Of a stretch of DNA of 64,000 nucleotides, positions 15,101 to 43,935 are shown piece after piece. The stretch covers positions 21,000,910 to 21,064,909 of the forward strand of contig CM022667.1 of the NCBI GenBank assembly GCA_012295275.1, given 5' to 3'. The notes beneath the pieces are model-generated. The model made no database searches. It was given only the letters and a program-made list of their open reading frames with translations, and was not told the origin of the DNA. This stretch comes from Chrysomallon squamiferum (Eukaryota; Mollusca; Gastropoda; Neomphalida; Peltospiridae). The position numbers and the translations under genes are program-made. Positions within the stretch are counted from its first letter, which is position 1. Every line of letters starts with the position of its first letter.

Positions 15101-18100
15101 AATGAGTGTATCATGTCATATATGCCATTTGTCATTTAAATGCCAGTTAACCAAAGACAAGGAAATGGGTTAGGACCCCACAATGAAATTGTAATGGTTG
15201 AACCAGTTACAAAATACCAAGGATACAAAACTCGCAGTATCTGGGCCAGTATAACTTACAAAAGCTGAGGAATTCTTGACAAGTATTTTAAGGCTCTGTC
15301 TGGTTGGCTGGATAAATTTAAGGAAAGAAATGGAACAGCATTTACAAAAGATTTGTTTTGAAGAAAGCGCCTTTTATTTCTTTAATAGAACGTTGGCGAT
15401 ATGAAGTTTTGCCATGTAATATGATTTTAAATATTTGTACTGTACAGTATGAACTGATTGCATTCCACCAAGTTTAGAAATCTGAAAATACATGAACTTG
15501 GCTTTTATTTCAGTTTATCTGTTTTTACTGTTTTATGCATTAATAAAGCATGCATGTGTGTGTCCACAAGGCCAGATTTATTGTACTTGTGATTTGTTTT
15601 GTTATTTACTTAGTTTAACAACTATGCAAGTGTGCTTTTTGCAATGTGAATCATATATTATCATCCATTGAACTGCAGTAGATAAAAGAAATCTGATACT
15701 TGAACACCCTAAAAACGCTATTTTGCTGCCCCATTCTAGCTCCTCTTATCAAAGTTTGATTGTATTTGTAAACTGTAGTCATAGTATTTAAAAAGTGTTA
15801 TAATTTATAATCTATATCTCTGTATAATATTCTATCTATGTTTAAAAAAAACAAAAAAAACAGTGAGTACCTTTGAGAACATAAGCCACAAAAAGTCCGT
15901 CTCTGTGCACAGCTATGAGATTGCCAAAGTAATATTTTGACTCCCAGTCAAAATTCACAACTGGTGTTACCTTCACCTGAAATTGAAAGATTTAATTTAA
16001 CAATCAACTCCAGCTTTATTGAAAACATAAGGAAAAAAAGAAAGAAAGAAAAATAAATGAAATAAAACAAAATAAAAACAATAAATAAAATAAAATAACA
16101 GAAAAATAAGAAAAGAAAAACAGCCTGTTTAATGTTCCTGCTTTTATTGAAACCTGTTATACTTATAGTTAATATTAGTTAAAATATGGGAGGTGGGCTT
16201 CTTAAACTGAGTATTTAAATACATTTTTATCAATGAACGTAGTTTATTATTCATAATCCATATCTTAATCCAAGATAACTCAGGGCTTCAACCCTGTGAA
16301 GATGCTGGAATCATCTACTGATCAATTATTAAGTTTCACAGAAGCTGAAAACATAGACTATTGATTGAAATTAAAACATTTAGTGAGAACAGACAAACAG
16401 CTCCAGTGGATTCCAATCTGATGCGACTGCACAATGAATAAAATCTGTGAAATATATGTAACAGATGCATCAAATTTCAGTTACATACCAAAATAACCAT
16501 GTAATATTTTAATGGTTTTTTTGTTTTGTATTTTCTGACAAATGATCAGAAATGCCTGAAGAAGCAACAGATTTAATGATATATACATGTTTGTTGGGCT
16601 CAGCACCTCAACCCCAAGGATTAAGCAAGTTGTTTGATTTTGGTGATCAATTTCTGCCTAAAGTAATTGTAATCTGCATTCTTCAAATGTTTCATCACTT
16701 CATGACTTTTCTTATTTTTTCCCTTTTAAATACTGATGGTACCTGTAATGATGCCTCTGCAGTAAACTGATCAATATGTGTCAAATAGAAACTGTCTGCT
16801 GTTTAGTATTCATGCCTCCAGACATGTTCTCAATTAAATTTGGCTGTTAATGGAGAAACCCCTTTCCACTTGGTTAAAAAGTTATATTTCTGGAGTCTGG
16901 AGTCTAAGCCTAATAAGTTGCAAGCCGTGGAATATTTCAGTAGCGACCAGACATCGACTTTTTCAACCAAACTAATCAAAAGTTTCTTAACCGCTATCTA
17001 AGTTTGTCTTCACATACACAATACAATGAGGACTTGGTAAATCTCTCATAATTTTGTGTGCAACAATCCTTGAAACTGGTGATTCCATCCAGGCATTCAT
17101 CTTGCTGATCTGTTTCCTCCACTGCCACATAAATTTGACAGAAAAGATGATAAGCTATAGTAGTTCATCCAGTTCACTCAAAGTAAGCATGAAGCAACTC
17201 CAGTTACTCTTGGAATAATGGTGTTATTGACTGCCAATGCAGTTTAAACTGTGCATTTTTTCTACAACATCAATTTTATTTGCAAACATAGATTACAAAA
17301 TTAAAACATATGTCATGATTTTTCATGAAATTTGACCTGTATCCACCTATTTAAACAACTTTCCAGTACTTCATTTTTAAAATTATCTATTTCAATACTT
17401 TTAATGTTTTTAAGGAATAGTACAAACCCTTTAAATTTTCAAAGAACTCTATTTATATAATCCAATTTACATATATACTAAATAAAAAAAATCAAACAGC
17501 TATCATGCATTCATATTTTAGTTACCTTGTTACTACCTGAAGCAGCATCTCCATCTGATGAACCAGCCAGAATTACATCAACTTCTCGTCCAAACACACT
17601 GAAGCTGTTCTGATTATCATTGCCTTGAAGAAGACTAAGCCAAAAAAATAGTTTTAGACTTTTTAATTTTATACTTAAAAAGAGGACTTTCTATTATATT
17701 ACACAAAACAAAATTAGTTTTTTTATAGCATTTTTGTAATTATAAATATAGTTAATTTTTTACACCAAATAACGAAGTAACAATAAGCAGTACTGATGAG
17801 TACAAATTCAACAAGAAAACAAGTTTTTAGAACTTCAGTAATTAATATTGTCCCAAAATAAACATGCTTACATTTTCTGTTTTGGACATGAACTATATAT
17901 TGTTCTCATTAACTGACTCAAGGTTTGTCCATGTGTTCCTTCTCTGGATATCTGCCCTTCACTGAAACAGAAACTACACTAATTAACAAAGGTAATTTCA
18001 AATTAGTCAACTTTAAACTAAACTAAACTAAAATAAATAAAAATAAAATTAACTATTTAATAAAAAGTGTTATTGAAAAAGGTTCATTGTAATGTAAAAC

Positions 18101-18998
18101 AACAACTTCTGTAATATATTAACCATCTAACTGATAAAGAAATGTGTTAATATATCTTTTTTAGTTTATAAGCATATTAATGAGTCATTCAGTGTCAGAA
18201 TGTATTAAAAAAAAAAAAAAAAAAAAATCATATATTTTATCTTGAAACATTAACTCTTTTTGTATGTTACAAAAAGAAAAATTCACAACAAAAGTTATAT
18301 TTCTATCTTTATTCTAACATTATGGCCAATAACATTTTAAAAAATTTTGGTTAAGAGACATTAAAAAAAATTTGGAGAAAAAATCATGATTTTTGGCAGC
18401 TCATGTTTTTTGTTTGTTTTTTAAAAATCCCCATCAAAACAACCTCAAATGATTTAGTGTTTAATTTGTACAAATCTGACTATGGAATATATCTAAACTG
18501 GAAGTGAAATACTATTGAAACATGGGACATCCAATGACAGCATCATAATAAAATATCACTGACAGTGATTAAAGTCAGCAAAAAGCTAGCATTTTTTTCT
18601 TCCATTTAATCCTTTTTTTTGAAAACACTAGGACAAGAACAATTAAATGTCCAATATAACTATGGTTATAGAGATTTATATGTTTCATGAAAACATTTCA
18701 GCTAGTTTCAATCTGCTTTAATTTTTTGTAAATTATCTTGTTGCATTAATTTCTTGCTTGTTAATCTGAAATGGAAAATGCCAGTTTATTTGTTCATAGA
18801 TATAAGCCATATGATACAAACATATGAAATAATTATTAATAGAAATGAATTAAGATTTTTTAGTGTATTAACTAAACTTTCAAATTGACTTAATTTTAAT
18901 TCCTTATTTTACTGTATAAATGCTTAATAGGAAGCCTTCAAAATATCTCAGTAGTACTTTTTATTTCTTGCTGATTTTTTTTTTTAGTATGACACAAT

Positions 18999-19090
<92 letters not shown>

Positions 19091-21396
19091 GATATATATA
19101 GTTTTAACAGGAGTTAGCAGAAATAACTTGCAAAATAATCATAATTATAAATAAACAAAAAATAAAGTCCCTCTTGTTACTAGTGTTTAACATGTTTTTG
19201 TTTAGATGCAAAGCAAAAATAATTATTATTTTCACATTTTTTCCAAATTAATACTGTGAAAGACATATTCTTTTGTGAAGCAGCCTAATCAAATAATTAA
19301 TTTATTAGTAAGATAAAAGTAAAGTAATATTCAGTAAATGTGGGATTATTTAAACCATGGTCAATTCTCATCATTTCTTTACAGCAAGATCTCTGAGTTT
19401 TCAAGCATGATCACTAATATTGTTAACATTTTCTACAACAACAAAAGAATTGGAAAAAATAATCTGTTTTAATTTTATAAAGTAAGCTAAGTATAAAATT
19501 CACATACTAATATTACATAAGTAAAATAAGATATGTCAGAATTAGTTTTATATCCTATCTTTAATTACTATGCTCTCATTAGATATTTCATATTTTAATA
19601 GGATTCCATTTGCATTTGATGGAGTCACAAAACTTCAGTCTAATTTGTACAGAGTAAAATTAAATCTTTAGGGCTTATTTTGACTGGAATTAAAATACAA
19701 ACAAAGGTCAAGGTAGAAGAAAAAACATGCTGTGTCATCTTCTGTGCACATTACACTGGATTCTAACAATTTTGTTTTTGGTGCTCATCTAATTTCTGTT
19801 CTTATTGAATGTGAAGTATGAAATACTCTTAAAGTAAATGGATGCACAGTTAATGCTCTAGACCATAGGTTTTGAACCTGGAGATTGTGACCCCCAGAGG
19901 GGTTGTCAACCTTTTTTCTGGGGGTCACGAGATCGTTCTTGAGTGAGGTTGTGTTGTAACTTTTTTCAGTTTAATGTGGAAGGAGGAATAAATAAAAACA
20001 TATAGGTAGGTTTGGGACCCATCACAGTGAATTTAGATTCCTTTTGTACTGTCTTTGGTTGATGAAAATATGTTAACCCTAGATATTATTGAATCAAAAA
20101 GGAGTGTCATCGATCATACTGAGTTGCTCATAAGGGGTCACGTTATGTAAAAAGATTGAAAACCAGTGCTCTAGACAGTTATACATATCCAATTTACATA
20201 ATAATAATTTAAAATGATCACTGAAATTAATACAATTTTATTCATGAATAAAAATAAAATTTACCCTTCACCAGTTTCGTTAACTCCAAAACACACTGAT
20301 CCTGAAAATAAGAAGGAAATTAAAAAAACAACAATCCAAGAATTGCATAGTCATACTATTCACATAATCTAAAGAGTAAAGGTAACTGATTTCATGAAAA
20401 TACAGTTAAAACTTAAAAGATATATTATTTCATAGGACACCTATTGTAAATGGTACATAAAAAGTTAAGTGCTCATAAAAAAAGAGAAAAACACCATTAT
20501 TTATAAATTTTACAACAAATACTTAAGTGATGAATATTTATCAAAAATTAATTTATTTTAATTAGGTGATTAGGTTTCTGTATTAACATAGGTACGTAAA
20601 AAAAACCTCCATTCTGCAAAAATCTGTGAATATTTTCTGGCTTTCAAGTCATTTGTGATCTTTGGAATCAACAAGTTTACAAAGCATTTCTTTTTTAACA
20701 CAGAATGACAGTACAAAATTATATCTTCAGTCATGAGGGCCTATCCGAGATCCCTAATTGTTGTGGATCATCCATTTAAGTATTTTCCAGAATAAAACCA
20801 TTTACTGAATGCAAAATGTTGGCACCTGCTGATTTAGATATGTGTGAAAAATATAAATCTACAAGATAATGGTAGCACTTTTTCCTTCACGTTTGTGTTA
20901 AAAAACAGCACATTATATATATATCAATGATCATTATATGACTATAATTAAAATAAAGAAATCATTACTTTTCAATAAATTTCAATAACTGACCAGCCAT
21001 AGATACCGTAGTATCATTTTAAAGGTCTTTTATATATATATATATATGAATGATAAGAAAATCAGATAACTTAATTTTTGTTTCTAACATAACTAATACG
21101 TAATACTAATAATTAATACTGATTAAACTGATGGATACAAAATCATACATCAGTACATGCGCAACATAGTATTCCATCCGAAATTAAGTTTCACTTTACT
21201 CTTAACTTTATATCTGATGCCAGTGCATATAAACGTAACCATGCATGATCTAATATCTCACAAAATAATTATCAATTTAAGTAAGTATTGTTGTGGTACC
21301 TGAGTCCGACGACCTTTCGAGTTCATTCAAGGCCTTCAAGAATTGACTCGTATCGGTGCTATTCAAAGACGTCGGACCGCTATCCTTATCGTCCAT
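148..21396 (-). CDS. EDC4: Enhancer of mRNA-decapping protein 4 (Ge-1/Hedls), 27 exons, 3' end missing
   Basis: P-body scaffold that brings DCP1 to DCP2 for mRNA decapping (family knowledge). Exons in gene order: 21300-21396, 20265-20301, 17872-17961, 17526-17634, 15871-15976, 14522-14705, 14123-14282, 13749-13853, 13139-13248, 12672-12759, 11513-11601, 10896-10989, 10378-10549, 9296-9395, 8924-9012, 8514-8658, 6805-7174, 6176-6477, 5818-5904, 4904-4967, 4327-4564, 3926-4081, 3530-3645, 3209-3374, 2774-2960, 646-871, 148-311. Phases agree at every junction, giving about 1283 codons; human EDC4 is about 1400, so roughly the last 70-80 codons lie beyond base 1. Visible: an N-terminal WD40 region (about residues 75-480) with typical blocks such as FSPDGTALATASLDG and RCLHQWKPHDG; an acidic, Ser/Thr/Pro-rich linker (about 520-845) with LLTPDAFITPS; a Gln-rich coiled coil (about 867-1000); and the helical C-terminal region (QAAYRESFQNLVVPSFE). 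The start ATG is the only one in frame in exon 1. Two introns look U12-type. Confidence 0.96.
872..2773 (-). other. EDC4 intron, no gene seen
   Basis: This 1.9-kb AT-rich intron has short A and T runs and a small (TTTA)n tract near 1530. I see no exon with conserved coding content and no clear mobile element. Confidence 0.6.
4082..4326 (-). other. U12-type AT-AC intron in EDC4
   Basis: On the minus strand the intron opens with ATATCCTTT, the U12 AT-AC donor, and closes with a branch-site-like TTTTCTTAAC (4091-4100) about ten bases before the terminal AC. Removing it joins ...MMKE to TKVLQDGLTHLEQ in frame (phase 1). No usable GT donor exists near the end of the upstream exon. Length is 245 bp. 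Confidence 0.82.
7800..7930. repeat. Possible diverged copy of the EMC4-intron MITE family
   Basis: Within the intron between EDC4 exons 6805-7174 and 8514-8658, the string ATTCCATGTGAAATCACCC (about 7810-7828) differs at two positions from the terminal repeat of the element at 48858-49548. A further shared word, GCCAAAAATTG, follows near 7899. No matching right end was found, so it is a fragment at best. Confidence 0.4.
9396..10377 (-). other. EDC4 intron, no gene seen
   Basis: About 1 kb of AT-rich sequence with a short (TA)n run near 9959. No exon, RNA gene or element was recognised. Confidence 0.55.
14283..14521 (-). other. Probable U12-type GT-AG intron in EDC4
   Basis: The minus-strand donor is GTATCCTTG, an almost perfect U12 donor. 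The acceptor TTGACTAG is preceded at about ten bases by TTTGTTAAC (14292-14300), which matches the U12 branch consensus at seven of nine positions. There is no long polypyrimidine tract. The intron interrupts in phase 2 and is 239 bp long. Confidence 0.68.
14706..15870 (-). other. EDC4 intron, no gene seen
   Basis: An AT-rich intron whose middle (about 15000-15780) is less simple in composition than its flanks. No coding match, structured RNA or terminal repeats were recognised. Confidence 0.5.
15977..17525 (-). other. EDC4 intron, no gene seen
   Basis: A 1.55-kb intron with an A-rich simple tract at 16030-16120 and a mixed-composition centre. A plus-strand open frame at 16552-16770 has no recognisable protein similarity and is treated as chance. 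Confidence 0.5.
19000..19088. repeat. (TC)n microsatellite
   Basis: About 44 uninterrupted TC units lie in an EDC4 intron. On the transcribed minus strand this reads as a long GA purine tract. Confidence 0.97.
19864..20168. mobile_element. Non-autonomous hAT-like element with 8-bp target duplication
   Basis: A 305-bp element in an EDC4 intron. It begins CATAGGTTTTGAACC and its other end reads, on the opposite strand, CACTGGTTTTCAATC; these are typical hAT ends. It is bounded by a perfect 8-bp direct repeat CTCTAGAC (19856-19863 and 20169-20176). No transposase frame is present. Confidence 0.8.
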
Positions 21397-21543
21397 TCTG
21401 ATAATTCCTTCAGCTTTATTTTGACAGACAACCTGATATAACGTGAGTTTATGTTATTAAAATTTTAAACAAATACAATTTAGCTTTAAATATATTTGAT
21501 AGAAAACCGACTTTCTAGCTTGTGGGTTTTTACGTCTATTCCA

Positions 21544-21553
21544 AATATGGCGG
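21544..21553 (+). promoter_or_regulatory. YY1-like motif upstream of EDC4
   Basis: AATATGGCGG lies 148 bp upstream of the EDC4 start codon, in a locally G+C-richer patch. It matches the ATGGCGG core of the YY1 motif common near metazoan promoters. Function is inferred only. Confidence 0.35.
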
Positions 21554-21788
21554 TTTTCGACAAGATCTCGCACCTGCGGTAATTATTTACGTATTTGTTT
21601 TAACGTGATTTGGTTAAATTTGTTATGGTTTCTCTTGTTTTTGTTGTTGTCATCGCTGATATTAATATAATAATGAATAACAAAAATAGTAGTAATAATA
21701 ATAATTATTATTATTATTATAGACAATAGATAAAATTCTAATCGGGATATTCCGTCAGTTCTCGTTCGTTCAATTTTCAATACGCATA

Positions 21789-22066
21789 TAGAGTGGTACC
21801 TGTCTTTAGTGGCCCTGAGATGAACGGCCACCTAATATGTGCGGCCACTTTCCGAGTGCCGGTTGTTTTTCATCGGATATATCGGTTAGATAATTATTCC
21901 ACTGCCAAAGCGGACAATCATACTGATTTGGATTTGTTTTCGCCATATACGACACGCACGACGATTTATATTTGTTGCGGATGCTAGTGTGGTGCATGTG
22001 AATAAAGACTGTAAATTTGTTTTTGTTTGGCCCTACAAGCGTCCCTACAATAAAGGTACCACCCTG
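21789..22066. mobile_element. MITE-like inverted-repeat element with TA flanks
   Basis: A 278-bp stretch, clearly richer in G+C than its surroundings, starts TAGAGTGGTACC and ends, read from the other strand, CAGGGTGGTACC. TA dinucleotides flank both ends (21787-21788 and 22067-22068), as for Tc1/mariner-type insertion. Open frames on both strands inside it match nothing I recognise. Confidence 0.6.
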
Positions 22067-22068
22067 TA

Positions 22069-23182
22069 TTAAGTTAAAAAAAAAAAAAAAATAAATAACG
22101 TGGTCGGGAGCGGTATTTATTTGTATACTTAGTTAGTACATGTATGTCAGATTTGTGTGAGATTGTTGAAGGACCAGACCAATTCTATGCATAACTGGAG
22201 TCTGAGCATTTTTTTTTTTTTTTTTTTTTTTTCTTTTATAATTCGTCTTTGGATTTTGGTGTAAATCTCTTTTGTGCACCTTCCCACTGATAAGAAATCA
22301 CATACCAAACCTTTTATAATCTATTCCTAAGCGTTGGATAAACAGGAAATAGCACAGTGGGACTATATTTTGACTTGAAATTCAATCATTATGTTACTGT
22401 ATATTTAAAAATAATGAGTAAATTACTTTTAAAAGATTGACAAAAATATTTATAATTATTAAAAAATAATCAATTTATATAACAAATAACACATTTAAAA
22501 TTTGTATTCTAGAAATCCATTTATTGGGAATAAGCAAACAGATTAATATTAAATACATTTTTAACAAATGCTAATCTCAAAGACAAAATAAACTAAAATA
22601 ATAAATGATTTTCAAAAAGAATCTTTTAACAATGTGTATCAATAACAAAATCATGAATTATTTTCTTTAAATAACTTGAGAAATGTATTAATACATAATA
22701 AGAAATACATTGTCTCATATTGTTATTTTGTTCTTTATTATTGTTTAAAATTGTTTATGTTCATACTGAAATAGATAAAATTAATATTTCAACTATTATC
22801 ATTTCTATTGTGAATTTAACTTCTATATCATGACTTGCTTTAATAAATAACAAACCAAATAAACAAACATTTATAAAAGAAAAAAGAATTTAGATTATAT
22901 TCCACAAAGCTAAACAAAACTAAGAGTAAGAGTATGAATATAATTTTTTTCTTCTTCTTTTTGGGGCTGGAATGTATAAACTACAAATCTTAACAGTAAT
23001 TAGCTTTTTGTCATAAATACATTAAAATACATAGATAATGTAAATTGGATATAACTGTCTGTTTAAATGTCTCAGATTATATAATGTCTAACTGAAAGTT
23101 TACCCAAGTATACCAAAATAAATATAAGCAGTTATATAATGAAGAAAAACATCAATAAACAACACAAGGTAATATCTGAGAG

Positions 23183-23213
<31 letters not shown>

Positions 23214-24555
23214 GAAAACAAAATAAAAGTATGAAGTTATAAAGGAATAACTGACCTGAGAAAAAGTGTTTGCTTTTAAAAAAAAGTAAAAAACAATTCA
23301 CGATTCTATGTATTCTACTATAGTAAGAAAAATGTTTGACTTAACTTTAATAAGTGTTCTTTCAGTTTTCAATGTTAACTTATTTCTATAAAACTAAAAC
23401 TGTCTTAAGTTAGCAGAGTTGCAATGAAGATGCAAGTAAACATGTATCTCAAGATATTAATATTTCTTATATTAAATTATCCTTAGCAGAATGATAACAT
23501 GAGTATGAATTCAAAACAAATTTTTACTTGTTTCCAAATATGTTTGAATTAAACATTTATTTTTCTTTAAAAAAAAAAAAACAATATAAAAATAAGGAAG
23601 AAAATAATACAAGTAAAAGCTGAATTAATTCTTATTATAACCTACTTGAAATACAAACAAATTACTAAAGATAGAAAAAACATCCCAAACTTTCATTTTG
23701 ATCAGAAATATTAAAGTACATGTATTTGTTCTTTAGTTGGGAGGAAATATAATACAATGAATCCAGCCAGTGTTAGCACCAGTGTTATATGTATGTGTTC
23801 AGTTTTTATGACCCGAATAACCAGTGTGGAATGATAATGTTGCACCATTTTAAAAAACCCATAGTAATAGTATGTAAAGAACACATACTGAGATAAAGTA
23901 TTTTTGAGCAAAGTAAATCTAACCACATTGAAAGCTTTTTGAAAAAATACATTTCTTCACCCATAAAACAGATTTAAAGTGTTAAAATACTTAAATAATA
24001 AATATTTAAATGTGGAAAATTAGATTTTTAAATCATTGGTATTCCAATTTACATGATGCAGCATAATTACAAAATTAATTATATTTGTAAACTATTAAGT
24101 AAAGGATTATTAGTGTTTACAATACTATTAATTTTTCTTCTCTTGCATACTAATTCTACTGACACTCATAGAACTATATTCATAAGGAATCAAAAATGAA
24201 AATAAAAGTACCAGTATATGTATTTATGATTTTAAATTTTAAAGAGAAAACTTTTTAAAACTGCATGTAATAATACTAGGATACATTACCAGCGTGACTT
24301 ACAGTGATTTTAGCAGTTTTCAGTAGTACCTACTAATTAAGAACACTTTTGTGTAAAATTACATCATTTTATCATTACAAATGAGAAATTTACCATATTA
24401 TTCATATCTAATAAAAAATATGAAAAGTTTTCTTCTTAGTAACTATTACATACTTTCATTTATCCATATCAGCAGTGTAATTTTCTTTGTTTTGTGATTT
24501 TGCATAATCAGCTTATAAGAGAAGTATGATCTTGAATGACAACATTTTTAGTTGG
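22069..24555. other. AT-rich spacer between EDC4 and AGXT2, including AGXT2 3' UTR
   Basis: Very AT-rich DNA with A/T homopolymers (about 22080, 22210-22232, 23180-23212, 23570). Its upper end presumably contains the AGXT2 3' UTR, but I could not place a convincing minus-strand poly(A) signal. No gene was seen. Confidence 0.6.
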
Positions 24556-42285
<17,730 letters not shown>

Positions 42286-42363
42286 AGTAATAGTTGTGTT
42301 TATTGCTAATTGTATACGTTTACTATCCGCATCTATCTGGCCGACTCAACTTGCGTGGCTCTT

Positions 42364-42397
42364 TGACCTTGACATTCGAGGCCGTAAATGACCTTCA
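42364..42397 (-). promoter_or_regulatory. Two ERR-type half-sites upstream of AGXT2
   Basis: Read on the gene's strand, TGAAGGTCA (42389-42397) and TCAAGGTCA (42364-42372) lie 79-112 bp upstream of the AGXT2 start. Both fit the extended half-site TNAAGGTCA bound by oestrogen-related receptors and similar monomeric nuclear receptors. Binding is inferred. Confidence 0.45.
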
Positions 42398-42406
42398 AGT
42401 AAAACG

Positions 42407-42413
42407 ATTGGCT
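42407..42413 (-). promoter_or_regulatory. CCAAT box upstream of AGXT2
   Basis: AGCCAAT in the direction of AGXT2, about 122 bp before its start codon, in a patch richer in G+C than the surrounding introns. The position is typical for NF-Y, but function is inferred. Confidence 0.4.
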
Positions 42414-42665
42414 GGCAACAATCCGCAATCAAAGCTGTAACCAATAACTATTGCTATTTGCAACATAACTGCTCAATGAACTTGCTAAAAATAGTTACCG
42501 TTATCGTGGAATATCCCCAACACGCTTATACACAAATACGTATTAACGGCGGCCTAAAAGTACTTTCTCAAATCAACCTTCAGCACCATGGCACGGCAGG
42601 ACATTGACATAAGCAGACAAACCTATGATAGATATTATATACAGCTTGAGCGCAATCATAAAGGC

Positions 42666-42667
<2 letters not shown>

Positions 42668-42712
<45 letters not shown>
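42668..42712. repeat. (AAT)n microsatellite
   Basis: About 15 AAT units upstream of AGXT2. Shortly after (about 42790-42838) a 24-bp unit containing TTTTACTAAATATGTTA is present twice in tandem. Confidence 0.93.
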
Positions 42713-42714
<2 letters not shown>

Positions 42715-43009
42715 GAATAAATAAATAAAAAGGAAAGAAAGAAAGAATGAAAAAGAAGTAGAAAACAAATATTACAATAAAAAACAGCAATAATTTTACT
42801 AAATATGTTACCAACAATTTTACTAAATATGTTATCCAAACATTCAGTTTAAACAGTAACGAAATAATAAATTTGTAGAGATTTAGTTTGGATTCATAAA
42901 CTTTTATTTCGTGTGTAATGATAGAATAAATCATGTCAGCTTTCTGATTTTCTGACTTATTATGGCTTTTGTAATCACGTTGTCGTCCGTGGCGTCGCTA
43001 GAAGGAAAC

Positions 43010-43395
43010 ATGACTCGCCGCCAGATTCCCAAGTCCCACCTCTGTACATTTGTGCACCCAGCGAGCATGTAAATGTCGAAGTCGGTTCCAAATGGTTTGT
43101 GAAGACACCGTTCTCATGATATGCGTTCAGCAGTGTCCTTTACTACAGAGTGCGGAGACGCAAGTGCAGAACTCGGATGTTGCTATCTTATGCTGCAGTT
43201 GTTATGCGAGGTCTTCCATTTCTGGCAGGTCCTCAGCTGACTGAAACTACAGGTATCCAGTCCCACAAATCTGAAATGCTGCTCTAATGGACGTTCATGT
43301 GCTGACTGCAATTTCTTGAACTGGAGACACCATATTGCAATGATTCGATTCGACCAATTTAAGCTTCATCTACGTCGAAATGCATCATTGCGAGC
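43010..43395 (-). pseudogene. Decayed Tc1/mariner-type transposase fragment
   Basis: Minus-strand translation gives scattered blocks of the N-terminal DNA-binding part of Tc1-like transposases: a GRIESLQ-like start, then SAEDL, then GRPRITTAA, then RVLHLRLR, then SSQTIWNRL. Several stops and frame changes interrupt them. No catalytic DDE part was recognised. The piece is markedly richer in G+C than the nearby introns. It is an old, inactive copy. Confidence 0.5.
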
Positions 43396-43676
43396 ATGCA
43401 GCTTTAAATGCCCATCCGTACCAGTCTTTTCCCCGTGTTTCAAAGCATTCGCAAAAATCATAACATTCCAGCCAAAAATTACCCGTGATGATTTATAATG
43501 ATTTCTTTTGTATTTGTACTAAAAAAGAACAATAATTATTCATCATTAATCGTTGTTCGGCGAAAACCTCAATACAGTGCATCCTTTACATTTCTGTCTT
43601 GCGCTATGTTTGCCAGATAGTATCTGTTCAGTATCATTCAGTTCATTCCTCCATGGTCTCGATGTCTTCGTCTAGA

Positions 43677-43935
43677 TAGTGGTTCTGACTTTTTTACTTC
43701 CTAGAACCCAATTTATTTAAACATATTTAACCATGCTCCCCAGATTTTGTCTGTTAATTAGGCCAATTTTATTCACTAACAATGAAGTGGTTTCCAAGCT
43801 TCATTTTGAATTAAAGACATATAAAATGTTCAGCCTTATTGCGTATAATTGTAAATTTTACGCAGCAGGCTCTTGAAAAGTTGAATTTAACTCAGGGATC
43901 CCAGATATCCGCAGACCACAGGTTGGGAACCGCTG
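43677..43935. mobile_element. Probable hAT-like MITE remnant
   Basis: About 259 bp with a left end TAGTGGTTCTGACTTTTT and a right end that reads CAGCGGTTCCCAACC on the opposite strand, both typical hAT-type ends. The flanks show only a weak TCTAGA/CTTAGA resemblance. A further short pair of CAGTGTTTCTC-like ends occurs at 44302-44374. Confidence 0.48.

Larger units (their letters stand above)
10378..17961 (-). other. EDC4: EDC4 exon block encoding the WD40 domain
   Basis: Eleven exons (17872-17961 through 10378-10549) encode about residues 45-480. The translated blocks run in the order seen in known EDC4: VTPVVNFDWESKYYFGNLIA, then KNGGVVRV, then HIQRPDDVSPSEYHRIIWCP, then AEIWSIDMA, then AAFSPDGTALATASLDGEV, then KYAITGACNNQELKVW, then SISEFVLAHPCLSFAI. 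This propeller mediates partner binding in the family. No frameshift or stop is seen in any of these exons. Confidence 0.93.

Noticed and set aside
16376-16500. Possible box C/D snoRNA-like words (CTGATGCGACTG and similar) in an EDC4 intron
   Set aside because: C and D boxes are not correctly paired or flanked by a terminal stem, so a snoRNA is not supported.
18920-19117. Open frame of Ser-Leu repeats
   Set aside because: Pure translation of the (TC)n microsatellite.
21793-21997. Open frames on both strands upstream of EDC4
   Set aside because: They lie inside the TA-flanked inverted-repeat element, match no family I know, and follow its higher G+C rather than coding constraint.
42573-42934. 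Three overlapping minus-strand frames with Ile, Tyr or Leu runs
   Set aside because: They are the three frames of the (AAT)n tract upstream of AGXT2.
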